From: JAHDCJ01 sp039028895
GTDB lineage: Bacteria; Bacteroidota; Bacteroidia; Chitinophagales; Saprospiraceae
Length of the DNA stretch: 64,000 nucleotides
Assembly (NCBI GenBank): GCA_039028895.1
Contig: JBCCHF010000026.1
Location: 1 to 64,000 of the forward strand
Direction: 5' to 3'
The notes under the pieces were generated by a model, which was not told the DNA's origin, did not search any database, and saw only the letters and a list, made by a program, of their open reading frames with translations. Of the stretch, positions 8,583-16,350 are shown piece after piece (the stretch's first letter is position 1; each line of letters starts with the position of its first letter). The position numbers and the translations under genes were made by a program.

Positions 8583-9899
8583 ATGAAAAATTCAATCAAA
8601 TTTGGCCTTGTTGTCTTGGCCACACTTTTTATGACTTCTGTTTTCGCTCAATCGAAAAGCGGTACTCAAGAGTTTACAGTTGAAGGGTTAAAAGTTATCC
8701 TGAAATCGTCTCCAAAAGAAGTCGTTAATGCACGATTATTCGTCAAAGGCGGAACAGCTAACTATGATTTAAAATATCAGGGTATAGAAAGTTTTGCTTT
8801 TACACTTGCTGCTAGGGGAGGTACTAAAAGTAAAGAGAAAGTTGCCTTCGCTACTGCCCTGGAATCAGTAGGTGCATCAGTTTATTCAAATTCAGATTTT
8901 GATTACGGAGATTTCAATCTTACATGCTTAAAGCAATACTGGGATGAAAGCTGGAGCTTGTTTACAGATGCTATTCTGAACCCGGCTTTCACAGAAAAAG
9001 AATATGACCTACTCAAAGAACAATTGATAGCTGGTGCAAAAAGTCGCAATTCTGATGCAGACTCAAGGCTCCGTGATCTTGCGATGTCTAATGTTTTTGA
9101 AGGCCACTGTTATGAAAAAATTCCTAGCGGAACGGTTGAAAGCCTTGAAGGTATCTCCCTCGAAAAGATTAAGAAGTACTACAAGAATACAGTTGGTAAA
9201 AAGCGTTCATTCCTTGTTGTCGTTGGTAATATTACGAAAGAAGATCTCGAAGCAAAGGTAAAGGCTTCTTTAGCTAAACTTCCTGAAGGAACAAAGGCAG
9301 AAGTATGTGAAACTCGCCCAATAAATAAGTCAGGGGTTAAAGTAGAAAATCGTGATATTGCTACCAATTATCTAAGAGGTTATATGGACGCACCAAAGAT
9401 GAGTCACCCCGATGGTGTAGCTATGATGATGGCCATGGATATCCTGCGCAACCGCTACTTTGTTGAATTAAGAACCAAGCGTAGTTTGTCGTATGCACCT
9501 TCAGCCTTTTACGCAAGAGGTGTAATAAACAATCCCTATAATGTAATCTATATTTCAACCACTGACCCCAAGCAGGCGATGGACGTCATGGTTGCCGAAA
9601 TCAATAAATTGAAGAAAGAGGGATTTGACAAACAGGAACTGATTAATAAACAACAGTCATTCCTAACCAATTACTTCATGGGGCTTGAAACCATGGCTTC
9701 TCAGACCTCATCTCTGGGTATGGCTGAATTAAATGGTGATTGGAGAATGGCAGAAGATTTCACTGAAAGAGTGAACAATGTTACCCTGGAAGACCTTAAC
9801 CGTGTGATCGATCAATACACCAATTCAATTATCTGGACCTACCTCGGAAAGGAAGAAGATGTCAAGATGGAAGATTTTGCTCAACCGATTAATCCGTAG
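8583..9899 (+). CDS. M16-family peptidase-like protein, non-catalytic partner subunit
   Basis: 438 residues with a signal peptide ending VFA-Q. The fold matches the upstream M16 peptidase, but the zinc motif is gone: where the family has GxxHxxEH the sequence reads GIESFAFTLAARGGT, so H, E and H are replaced by S, F and T. The second-domain substrate-binding motif is kept (ELRTKRSLSYAPSAFYARG, with the Arg/Tyr pair typical of the non-catalytic half). This division into one catalytic and one binding subunit is known for heterodimeric M16 enzymes. It is therefore the likely obligate partner of the gene 23 bases upstream. Confidence 0.9.
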   Translation: MKNSIKFGLVVLATLFMTSVFAQSKSGTQEFTVEGLKVILKSSPKEVVNARLFVKGGTANYDLKYQGIESFAFTLAARGGTKSKEKVAFATALESVGASVYSNSDFDYGDFNLTCLKQYWDESWSLFTDAILNPAFTEKEYDLLKEQLIAGAKSRNSDADSRLRDLAMSNVFEGHCYEKIPSGTVESLEGISLEKIKKYYKNTVGKKRSFLVVVGNITKEDLEAKVKASLAKLPEGTKAEVCETRPINKSGVKVENRDIATNYLRGYMDAPKMSHPDGVAMMMAMDILRNRYFVELRTKRSLSYAPSAFYARGVINNPYNVIYISTTDPKQAMDVMVAEINKLKKEGFDKQELINKQQSFLTNYFMGLETMASQTSSLGMAELNGDWRMAEDFTERVNNVTLEDLNRVIDQYTNSIIWTYLGKEEDVKMEDFAQPINP

Positions 9900-9937
9900 G
9901 GTTATCTGGTAACCAGACGATAGTCTAAAGTTTTTTG

Positions 9938-10023
9938 AATGGCTGTCGCTGCCCTCACTTGTTTAAATTGTCAATAATATATTATCAACAATTTAAACAG
10001 GTAAGCCGAAGGCGACAGCCATT
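9938..10023. repeat. 86-base near-palindrome (large hairpin) in the 300-base gap before rtcB
   Basis: Outer arms AATGGCTGTCGC (9938-9949) and GCGACAGCCATT (10012-10023) match over 12 bases. Inner arms GTTTAAATTG (9961-9970) and CAATTTAAAC (9989-9998) match over 10. The centre is the palindrome ATAATATATTAT (9974-9985). It begins 39 bases after the M16 operon and is followed by TTACTTTTGTC, so it can act as a terminator, but its size and symmetry are more than one needs and resemble a small mobile palindromic element. The remainder of 9900-10199 shows nothing else. Confidence 0.75.
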
Positions 10024-10199
10024 TTACTTTTGTCAATTTTCCTTGCATGGAACTTCCTAACGACTCAGATTGTAGTACTTCTCAGTATTTTATGCCGACG
10101 AAAAATTTAGCCTGTTAAAAACAAATTAATGTACGGTATAACTGACCAAAATTTATTGGGGGAATCCAAATTATTTTGCGTCACTTATTCAAATTCATC

Positions 10200-11597
10200 A
10201 TGAGCAACAAAAAAATCAGAGGTAAAGACCTGCGCCGTATTGGCATTAAAGGAACAAAAGCTGTAACCATTGCACTTGAAGTCGTAAGAAAGCATTATCG
10301 TAACACTGCTTTTTCAGAGATACTTGAGATGCTTAGAAAGATAAAGGCTTCACCGGGAGAATATCTAGAGGATGCTGTATTAGGGCCTATCGCTAAAGCG
10401 TTGATAGAAAGAAAAGAAGATTATTTCGAAGTGCCTTTGAAAGACGAGACTTCTGAGTATCGGATCTTTGGTAAAGAGCAGATCAGTAAGGGTGCAATTG
10501 ATCAAATAGAGATTGCCTTGAAGCTTCCTGTAGCGGTCAAAGGGGCTTTGATGCCCGATGCACACGTGGGATATGGGCTGCCAATCGGTGGAGTTTTGGC
10601 TGCTGAAAATGCCATCATCCCTTATGGTGTCGGAGTAGATATCGGATGCAGGATGTGCTTGTCTGTTTTCAAAATTGATCCTGCTATCCTTGATGAAAGA
10701 CGTTCAGAGCTTAAGAAGATCCTGGTAGATAATACCCGTTTCGGATTTACCGGGTTCGACAATCCTATTGACCACGAGGTGTTGGAAAGAAACGAGTTTA
10801 AGGAAATTAGCCTCGTCAAAAGTTTGAAAGACAAGGCTTATCGTCAAATCGGAAGTTCCGGAGGTGGCAATCACTTTGTTGACCTTGGTTTTGTAGAACT
10901 CCTTGATGTCGATAATGATTTTGATTTACCACCTGGAAAATATTTTGCTTTGTTGTCCCACTCCGGTTCCCGGGGGCTTGGAGCAAGAATTTCACAACAT
11001 TATACAAAATTGGCTATGAGCCTTTGTTTGTTGCCAAAGTCTGCTAAGCATCTAGCTTGGTTAGACCTAGACAAGGAGGAAGGTCTTGAGTACTGGTTAG
11101 CGATGAACCTTGCTGGAGATTATGCTTCGGCATGTCATCACCAGATCCACGAAAGGATTGAAAAAGCGCTCGGTGAAAAAGCATCTTTGCGTATAGAAAA
11201 TCACCACAACTTTGCCTGGAAAATGAAACTCAACGGTAAAGAAGTGATCGTACATCGTAAGGGAGCCACCCCAGCAGGCAAAGGCGAATTAGGGATCATT
11301 CCCGGATCGATGACTGCTCCTGGATTTATAGTAAGAGGAAAAGGAGATGAAGCTTCTCTAAATTCAGCCGCTCACGGTGCCGGGCGACAAATGTCAAGAA
11401 GGCAAGCCAAAGAGAATGTTACCAAAAAGGAGTTCATGCAATTCCTGAAGAAAAAAGGAGTAGAACTGATCGGCGGCGGACTTGACGAATCACCAGCAGC
11501 ATACAAAGACATCCACAAAGTGATGGATTTCCAAAAAGATCTGGTTGATATACTGGGTATCTTCCATCCCAAAATTGTCAGGATGGCCAATGATTAA
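10200..11597 (+). CDS. rtcB: RtcB-family RNA ligase (3'-phosphate/5'-OH)
   Basis: The start is set at the ATG at 10200 (465 residues); an upstream TTG would add eight residues. The family signatures are present in order: PDAHVGYGLPIGGV (metal-binding Asp/His), GVGVDIGCRM with the manganese-binding cysteine, GGGNHF, LSHSGSRGLG, a paired histidine ENHHNFAWK, RKGATPA, and the C-terminal SAAHGAGR in which the histidine is the guanylylated residue of RtcB. RtcB joins RNA 2',3'-cyclic phosphate ends to 5'-OH ends using GTP and Mn2+; in bacteria it is linked to RNA repair. No archease or RtcA/RtcR gene is next to it. It is convergent with the molybdoenzyme gene. Confidence 0.92.
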   Translation: MSNKKIRGKDLRRIGIKGTKAVTIALEVVRKHYRNTAFSEILEMLRKIKASPGEYLEDAVLGPIAKALIERKEDYFEVPLKDETSEYRIFGKEQISKGAIDQIEIALKLPVAVKGALMPDAHVGYGLPIGGVLAAENAIIPYGVGVDIGCRMCLSVFKIDPAILDERRSELKKILVDNTRFGFTGFDNPIDHEVLERNEFKEISLVKSLKDKAYRQIGSSGGGNHFVDLGFVELLDVDNDFDLPPGKYFALLSHSGSRGLGARISQHYTKLAMSLCLLPKSAKHLAWLDLDKEEGLEYWLAMNLAGDYASACHHQIHERIEKALGEKASLRIENHHNFAWKMKLNGKEVIVHRKGATPAGKGELGIIPGSMTAPGFIVRGKGDEASLNSAAHGAGRQMSRRQAKENVTKKEFMQFLKKKGVELIGGGLDESPAAYKDIHKVMDFQKDLVDILGIFHPKIVRMAND

Positions 11598-11699
11598 CGG
11601 ATAGAATTAAAGGGGTTGAAAGGTTTTAGTAGGTTTTTTTGCTAAGCAGAAAAAGCGCTCAAAGACAGCAAAATCCTTTTAATCCTGCCAATCCGAATT

Positions 11700-13814
11700 C
11701 TATTCCGGGACGGTAATTGCTACTTTTACGCCACTAAATGCAGCGTTTCCGGTTAATTCGTCGATGTGTTTTTCATCAGTTAATTCGTTGATGCTTACTC
11801 CTGGATGTTGCTCTGCAACTGCCATTTTGATGCCTTTTTTATTGTGGCCCCATCCATGTGGAATACTGACTACACCAGGCATTATATCAGTGGTGATTTC
11901 AACCGGAATCTTGACTTGTCCTTTTTCGGAAGTCACAAGTACTATTTGACCATCTTCAATATCTAATTTATTGGCATCTTCCGGATGGAGTAAAAGTGTA
12001 CATCGATTGCCACCTTTAACTAATCGTAAGGCGTTGTGCATCCATGAATTATTGGAACGGAGGTGTCTTCTTCCAATAAGCAGAAACGATAGGTCGTCAA
12101 GTTGATCAGTTTGGCTGTTCAGGAAAGTGGATTGTAGTCTTTTTATATCTTCTATGAATATTTCCGGAGCCAGTTGAATCATCTGATCATCTGTCATCAG
12201 GCGCTCTTTCAGGCAAGGCTTCAGGGGGCCGAGGTCAATGCCGTTAGGTTCAGATTTTAATTTTTCAAGCGTGATGCCGTCTTTAGCGTAAGGCCCAAAT
12301 TGGAGACCTGTTGATAAAATGGTATCCGGAGTCATAGAATTTTCCGGTACACCGTTAAAAAGACTGGTCAATGTTTTGAATATCTGCCAGTCGTAGCGCT
12401 GATAATCTTCAATTTCAAAGAGAGCAGGCGAGTATTTTGTGGTATTCCGGATAGCTAAAACGTTGAAAATAATATCATAATGTGTAGTTTCAAGGCCGGT
12501 AGCTGGCGGAAGAATGATATCCGCCAGTCTTGTGGTTTCGTTGAGATAAATATCGATGGCTACCATGTAATCGAGTTGGCTGAATGCCTCTTCAAGTTCA
12601 GAACCATTGGCAGTTGACAACACAGGGTTGCCTGCGATAGTTACCATAGCTTTTATCTGACCTTCTCCCGGAGTGGTGATTTCCTCCAGAAGGGCAGCTG
12701 TCGGAAATTCCCCGCCATGAGAAGGATAACCACTTACCCTTGATTTTCGTCTGCCAAAAAAGCCTTTGCGGCCTTGCATTTTTGCCAAACCAATGACATC
12801 GAATGCTGGTTGGGTGAACATCGCTCCACCTGCTTTATCAAAATTTCCGGTAAGGATGTTAAAAACATTTGTTAGCCATTGACATAAGCCCCCGAACAAC
12901 TGCGTGGAAGCTCCCATTCGACTATAACAAACCGCTGAATTGGCTTTGGCCATTTCCCTGGCTAGGGTCCTGATCGTATTGGATGAGATGCCCAGAGGCT
13001 CTTGCATAACTTCAGGTGAAAATGGTTTTACTGTTGTTTCGATAATGTCCAAACCGGAAATGGTAGCCTCTAAATGACCTAATTCAGTTAGCCCTTCATC
13101 GAATAGTGTATGAATCAATGCTAGCAGCAGAATAGCATCTTTTCCGGGTTGAATGAAAATATGTTGATCAGCTTTTTTTGCTGTTTCGGTTTTTCTTGGG
13201 TCAACGACAACCACTTTACCACCTTTTTTCCTGATAGCTCTTAGCCGTTTTGCAAAATCAGGCGAGGTCATCATGCTACCATTAGACACCAAAGGATTTG
13301 CACCAATGATCAATAAAAAATCTGTCCTGTCGATATCAGGAATCGGTATGAGCAGTGAATGTCCCAACATCAAAAGACTGGCAACATGGTGAGGGAGTTG
13401 GTCACAAGAGGTAGCACTAAAACGATTTTTTGTTTTCAGACTCCTGGTAAAATCAGGGCCAACCAGCATGCTTCCCACGTTGTGAACATTGGGATTACCC
13501 AAATACACACCAATCGCATTATTGCCATATTTTTCCTGTATCCCTGAAATGTTTTTGAACACCTCCTGGTAGGCATCTTCCCAGCTAATTTCAATCCACT
13601 TGCCATCTACTTTTTTTATAGGCCGTTTTAAGCGATCCGGGTCATAGTAAATGTCTTGGAGTGCAACAGCTTTTGGGCAGATATGTCCCCTGCTTAAGGG
13701 ATCTTTTTTATCCCCTTTTATGGATTTAATCTGATTATTTTCGAGAGTAATCTCGAGGCCACACATAGCTTCACAGAGGTTACAGGTGCGATATTGGGTC
13801 TGATTGTCAAGCAT
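11700..13814 (-). CDS. Molybdopterin-dependent oxidoreductase with N-terminal [4Fe-4S] cluster
   Basis: 704 residues. The N-terminal cluster motif C11-x2-C14-x3-C18-x27-C46 is complete. Cys137, in FSATSCDQLP, sits where formate-dehydrogenase/assimilatory-nitrate-reductase relatives carry the cysteine ligand of molybdenum. The GANPLVSNGS and VVVDPRKTETAKKAD stretches bind the pterin guanine dinucleotides, and the C-terminus is the molydopterin-dinucleotide-binding barrel (LLHPEDANKLDIEDGQIVLV). There is no Tat signal, so it should be cytoplasmic. No electron-transfer subunit or cofactor gene lies beside it, so the substrate cannot be named; the family includes formate dehydrogenase-like enzymes and orphan reductases. 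It is divergent from the small gene at 14017. Confidence 0.85.
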   Translation of the reverse strand: MLDNQTQYRTCNLCEAMCGLEITLENNQIKSIKGDKKDPLSRGHICPKAVALQDIYYDPDRLKRPIKKVDGKWIEISWEDAYQEVFKNISGIQEKYGNNAIGVYLGNPNVHNVGSMLVGPDFTRSLKTKNRFSATSCDQLPHHVASLLMLGHSLLIPIPDIDRTDFLLIIGANPLVSNGSMMTSPDFAKRLRAIRKKGGKVVVVDPRKTETAKKADQHIFIQPGKDAILLLALIHTLFDEGLTELGHLEATISGLDIIETTVKPFSPEVMQEPLGISSNTIRTLAREMAKANSAVCYSRMGASTQLFGGLCQWLTNVFNILTGNFDKAGGAMFTQPAFDVIGLAKMQGRKGFFGRRKSRVSGYPSHGGEFPTAALLEEITTPGEGQIKAMVTIAGNPVLSTANGSELEEAFSQLDYMVAIDIYLNETTRLADIILPPATGLETTHYDIIFNVLAIRNTTKYSPALFEIEDYQRYDWQIFKTLTSLFNGVPENSMTPDTILSTGLQFGPYAKDGITLEKLKSEPNGIDLGPLKPCLKERLMTDDQMIQLAPEIFIEDIKRLQSTFLNSQTDQLDDLSFLLIGRRHLRSNNSWMHNALRLVKGGNRCTLLLHPEDANKLDIEDGQIVLVTSEKGQVKIPVEITTDIMPGVVSIPHGWGHNKKGIKMAVAEQHPGVSINELTDEKHIDELTGNAAFSGVKVAITVPE

Positions 13815-13960
13815 ACTTTGGGATTGAACAGTAAAAAATCAGGAAATCCTATTACTGAAATATACTGATAATCTGTGAACATGCCTATAGACCGTTTAAC
13901 AGGAATAATGAACCACTTAGAGGGCGATAGCTGTATTTTGTAAAATGCAGCCTAAACTAA

Positions 13961-13991
13961 TTGTTTTCCAGGAAAGAATGAATTACATTTA
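13961..13991 (+). promoter_or_regulatory. Candidate promoter of the 72-residue gene
   Basis: TTG (13961-13963), a 20-base spacer, TACATTTA (13984-13991). It supports translation from 14017 rather than from the ATG at 13945, which would lie upstream of this promoter. The same TTG-N20-TACATTTA arrangement occurs before the eCIS operon. Confidence 0.45.
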
Positions 13992-14016
13992 TTTTTATTC
14001 ACCAAAAACTACTATT

Positions 14017-14235
14017 ATGCCAAAAGCGTCTGTTAGAACTTCTGAACTTGATATCGAATTACGTGGTGATAGCATGGAGGATGTATACGAAAACCTCCAG
14101 TCTGATATTGCCGATGCATTAGGTGTTGATTCAGACGATGTGAATTGGGAATTGAAAATGGGTGGTAAAGTGCTCACTGTTGAAGTTGATGGAAAAACTG
14201 CAAGTGAGATTAAAGCTGTACTCAGAGGAGATTAA
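14017..14235 (+). CDS. Small acidic protein of unknown function (72 residues)
   Basis: The ATG at 14017 gives MPKASVRTSELDIEL at the N-terminus. The same frame is open to an ATG at 13945, but those 24 residues are hydrophobic/aromatic, look non-coding and overlap a promoter-like motif. Predicted strand-helix-strand-strand-helix: SELDIELRG, then SMEDVYENLQSDIADAL, then VNWELKMGGKVLTVEVDG, then TASEIKAVL. The layout resembles small alpha/beta folds of the Pcc1 size class, but I see no diagnostic residues and assign no function. No signal peptide. A long hairpin follows the stop. Confidence 0.65.
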   Translation: MPKASVRTSELDIELRGDSMEDVYENLQSDIADALGVDSDDVNWELKMGGKVLTVEVDGKTASEIKAVLRGD

Positions 14236-14256
14236 TGCATCAAAAGTATATGAAAA

Positions 14257-14317
14257 AAATCGCTTTCCGCATTCAGTGATATTGATAAACTCAATTGCTG
14301 AAGGTTGAAAGCGATTT
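14257..14317. terminator. Bidirectional terminator-like hairpin between convergent genes
   Basis: Outer arms AAATCGCTTTC (14257-14267) and GAAAGCGATTT (14307-14317) pair over 11 bases. Inner arms TTCAG (14272-14276) and CTGAA (14298-14302) extend the stem. It lies 22 bases after the small-protein stop and 20 bases from the stop of the opposing gene. An A-tract on the left would give a U-tract in minus-strand transcripts. Confidence 0.65.
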
Positions 14318-14336
14318 ACGTTATATCACTTAAGCT

Positions 14337-14726
14337 TTATTCGATCAACCCCTTTACATAATCGCAAAGTTCTTTCCCGGCTCCGGAAAGTGGTCCCCTT
14401 GTTGTGGCGTCAATCCTGTCTTCTTCAAGAACAAAATCTCTAATCTTTGTTTTGCTCCTCAGATGTACACCATTTTCAGTTTCGAAAGCTGAGATCAGGG
14501 CTTCAAGTCGATCTACCTGTTCGTCATTAATATCGGCAAGTTTATCACTAGTTGCCAGGTCAATTATTAATGCTGCATCTCCATTATAAGATGGGCATCC
14601 CAACAAGATACTGGTAGTTTGAAATTCATTTACAGTTGTTGTAATACGCACTTTTTGTGCATTGGCCATTTGATTTATCGAAAAACTTACGATTGCAGTT
14701 AGCAAGAAAAACTTTAACGTTTTCAT
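14337..14726 (-). CDS. Secreted protein of unknown function (129 residues)
   Basis: A clear Sec signal peptide (MKTLKFFLLTAIVSFSINQMANA) is followed by a 106-residue mature domain with two cysteines (in LLGCPSYNG and KELCDYVKG), which could form a disulphide in the periplasm. The core is strand-rich at the start (KVRITTTVNEFQTTSILLG) and helical in the middle (NDEQVDRLEALISAFETEN). No family recognised. It is a single gene, convergent with the 72-residue gene. Confidence 0.65.
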   Translation of the reverse strand: MKTLKFFLLTAIVSFSINQMANAQKVRITTTVNEFQTTSILLGCPSYNGDAALIIDLATSDKLADINDEQVDRLEALISAFETENGVHLRSKTKIRDFVLEEDRIDATTRGPLSGAGKELCDYVKGLIE

Positions 14727-14827
14727 GTTATTAAGTTTTTAAGAATTTGTTGAATAATGAATACGCTCACAAAGGTGGTGTGATTTAGAGAGCGAGGAAA
14801 TACCGCATATGAGGTAATTGAATTGGG

Positions 14828-14908
14828 CCACCTCATTACTAACCCTTCTCCCCCAGGAGAAGGAAACTCAAGTCATCTCCCTCCTTCAGGAGGGGTTAGG
14901 GGAGGTGG
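14828..14908. repeat. REP/MITE-like compound palindrome upstream of tRNA-Arg
   Basis: Outer arms CCACCTC (14828-14834) and GAGGTGG (14902-14908) enclose CTAACCC (14840-14846) and GGGTTAG (14893-14899). Inside are two small hairpins, CCTTCTCCcccaGGAGAAGG (14844-14863) and CCTCCTTCAGGAGG (14880-14893). The G/C-rich composition contrasts with the AT-rich flanks. The unit has the look of an interspersed intergenic repeat. Confidence 0.6.
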
Positions 14909-14931
14909 AACTAATTACTCATTAAAATCCT

Positions 14932-14939
14932 TATCTTTG
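14932..14939 (+). promoter_or_regulatory. -7 promoter element of the tRNA-Arg gene
   Basis: TATCTTTG is an exact match to the Bacteroidota -7 consensus TAnnTTTG. It ends 11 bases before the first base of the mature tRNA, the expected spacing for a tRNA transcript with a very short leader. Confidence 0.65.
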
Positions 14940-14950
14940 CAGACACAGTA

Positions 14951-15022
14951 GGCTCCGTAGTTCAATGGATAGAATGTGGGTTTCCGGAGCCCAAGATACA
15001 GGTTCGATTCCTGTCGGGGCTA
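14951..15022 (+). tRNA. tRNA-Arg (anticodon CCG)
   Basis: Full cloverleaf: acceptor GGCTCCG paired with CGGGGCT (two G-U pairs), D arm GTTC/GAAT, anticodon stem TGGGT/GCCCA around the loop TTCCGGA with anticodon CCG (reads CGG), and T arm ACAGG-TTCGATT-CCTGT. Discriminator A at 15022. CCA is not encoded. A perfect -7 element lies upstream and a terminator hairpin downstream, so it is a single-gene transcript. Confidence 0.95.
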
Positions 15023-15033
15023 CAGCTTATTTT

Positions 15034-15071
15034 AAGTCCTTTCTTAATATATAGGAGAGGACTTATTTTTT
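15034..15071 (+). terminator. Terminator after tRNA-Arg
   Basis: AAGTCCT (15034-15040) pairs with AGGACTT (15058-15064), followed by ATTTTTT. It lies 12 bases after the tRNA and just before the stop of the convergent Rieske gene. Confidence 0.75.
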
Positions 15072-15080
15072 GAACTGTGT

Positions 15081-16241
15081 TTAATCTTTATCCAGCCACT
15101 TTTTTACAATCTTTTGGAAATCAATGATTGTGCTTTCCTGATTTTTTGCTGTGGCGACAATATCAAAAAGCGGATTGTTTAAAGACTTTTGGAGCTGTTC
15201 ACATGCATAGATGTCTTCTTCCATAATATCACCACTTGCCATAGGGTCATTTTTGTCGCCGTTCTTGTACTTGGCCCTTTTGCTCATTGTGCGATTCCAT
15301 GAAAAGTAATATTTGGCAGATCGCTTGGTTAATTCCCAGGTTGATATTTCTTCGAACTTTGTACGAATGACCACTTTTGTTTTATCGGGCGCCAATGGGA
15401 TGACATGGAAAGTGCTCCATAACGATTCAGACTCGGTAATGCCTATGCTGGGGAATAACCAGGGTACATAGGCCCCTAGGTGGTCATCAGTCACTTCTTT
15501 TATTCTTTTGAAGGGATTTAAATCCTCGAGGTTGTCGCGGTATTTTTTTGTCAAAGGCTCTCTAAATACCCAATGATCGCCGATAAACTGGTGTTCGGCT
15601 TTAGCATGATCATACATATTTAATGTCGAAGCGTGTAAATGTGAGAGGTGGTAAACGTCAATAAAATTCTCAACAACAATTTTCCAATTGGCATTAATTA
15701 CCTTTTCATAAGTAGTGTTTGGATATTCTTTCAACCGTTCTGGGTAATGGGGTCCGAGTTGTTCCTCAATCCCTTTGAACCAAGTGGTATTGGGGTCCGC
15801 CTCTGGATTAGGGTGTACCCAAATGATACCACGCCAGGTATCAACTGAAGCTTTGTGTAAACATATTTTGTCCAATTCCAGATCAGGAAATTCCGTCTCT
15901 TTTTCCGGAACGCTGATCAATTGTCCAGACAAATTGTAGGTCCAGTCGTGATATGGACAGGTGATAGCTGTTTGTTTTTTACCAACGGCTCTTAACAATT
16001 GGGTGCCCCGGTGGCGGCAAATATTATGAAAGGCCCTCAATTTTTCGTCTTTTCCTTTGACGACCAAAATATTTTGATTGCCACATTGTGTGGTTATGTA
16101 ATCTCCAGGATGGCTGAGATCCTCAATAAGCCCGGCATATTGCCAGGTATTGCTAAAGATTTTTTCTTTTTCCAGTTCAAACCACTCTTTAGAAGTATAG
16201 GCTTCAACAGGAAGTATGGGTGCTTTAATTTGCTTTATCAT
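15081..16241 (-). CDS. Rieske non-haem iron oxygenase, alpha-subunit type
   Basis: The ATG at 16241 gives 386 residues (a TTG seven codons upstream is less likely). The Rieske [2Fe-2S] ligands are C75-x-H77 and C95-x2-H98. The mononuclear iron site is the motif E191-N192-x2-D195-x-Y197-H198-x4-H203, with D195 as the electron-bridge acid and H198/H203 as iron ligands. This is the architecture of the large subunit of ring-hydroxylating dioxygenases and of choline/carnitine-type monooxygenases. No beta subunit, ferredoxin or reductase gene is adjacent, so electrons must come from elsewhere and the substrate is open. A Crp/Fnr-like palindrome lies 60 bases upstream. Confidence 0.9.
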   Translation of the reverse strand: MIKQIKAPILPVEAYTSKEWFELEKEKIFSNTWQYAGLIEDLSHPGDYITTQCGNQNILVVKGKDEKLRAFHNICRHRGTQLLRAVGKKQTAITCPYHDWTYNLSGQLISVPEKETEFPDLELDKICLHKASVDTWRGIIWVHPNPEADPNTTWFKGIEEQLGPHYPERLKEYPNTTYEKVINANWKIVVENFIDVYHLSHLHASTLNMYDHAKAEHQFIGDHWVFREPLTKKYRDNLEDLNPFKRIKEVTDDHLGAYVPWLFPSIGITESESLWSTFHVIPLAPDKTKVVIRTKFEEISTWELTKRSAKYYFSWNRTMSKRAKYKNGDKNDPMASGDIMEEDIYACEQLQKSLNNPLFDIVATAKNQESTIIDFQKIVKKWLDKD

Positions 16242-16298
16242 AGAACTAAGATTTATGATCAATTTTAGGTCAAAGCTGCAGGAAAACTGTCAACTTTC

Positions 16299-16316
16299 TT
16301 TTGACATAGATCAAAA
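16299..16316. promoter_or_regulatory. Crp/Fnr-family-like palindrome upstream of the Rieske gene
   Basis: TTTTGACATAGATCAAAA contains TTGAC-ATAG-ATCAA, nine of ten matches to the TTGAT-N4-ATCAA half-sites bound by Crp/Fnr-family regulators. It is 60 bases before the oxygenase ATG, and 35 bases past the stop of that gene's upstream neighbour on the other side. Confidence 0.4.
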
Positions 16317-16350
16317 TCGACTTAGTTCATAACAAAATGGCAGGGACTGT

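Noticed and set aside
11601..11703. Inverted repeat ATAGAATT/AATTCTAT flanking the rtcB-molybdoenzyme gap as a mobile element
   Set aside because: The arms are only eight AT-rich bases and the interior does not pair; likely chance.
13945..14016. Upstream start for the small acidic protein
   Set aside because: The extra 24 residues look non-coding and overlap a promoter-like TTG-N20-TACATTTA motif.
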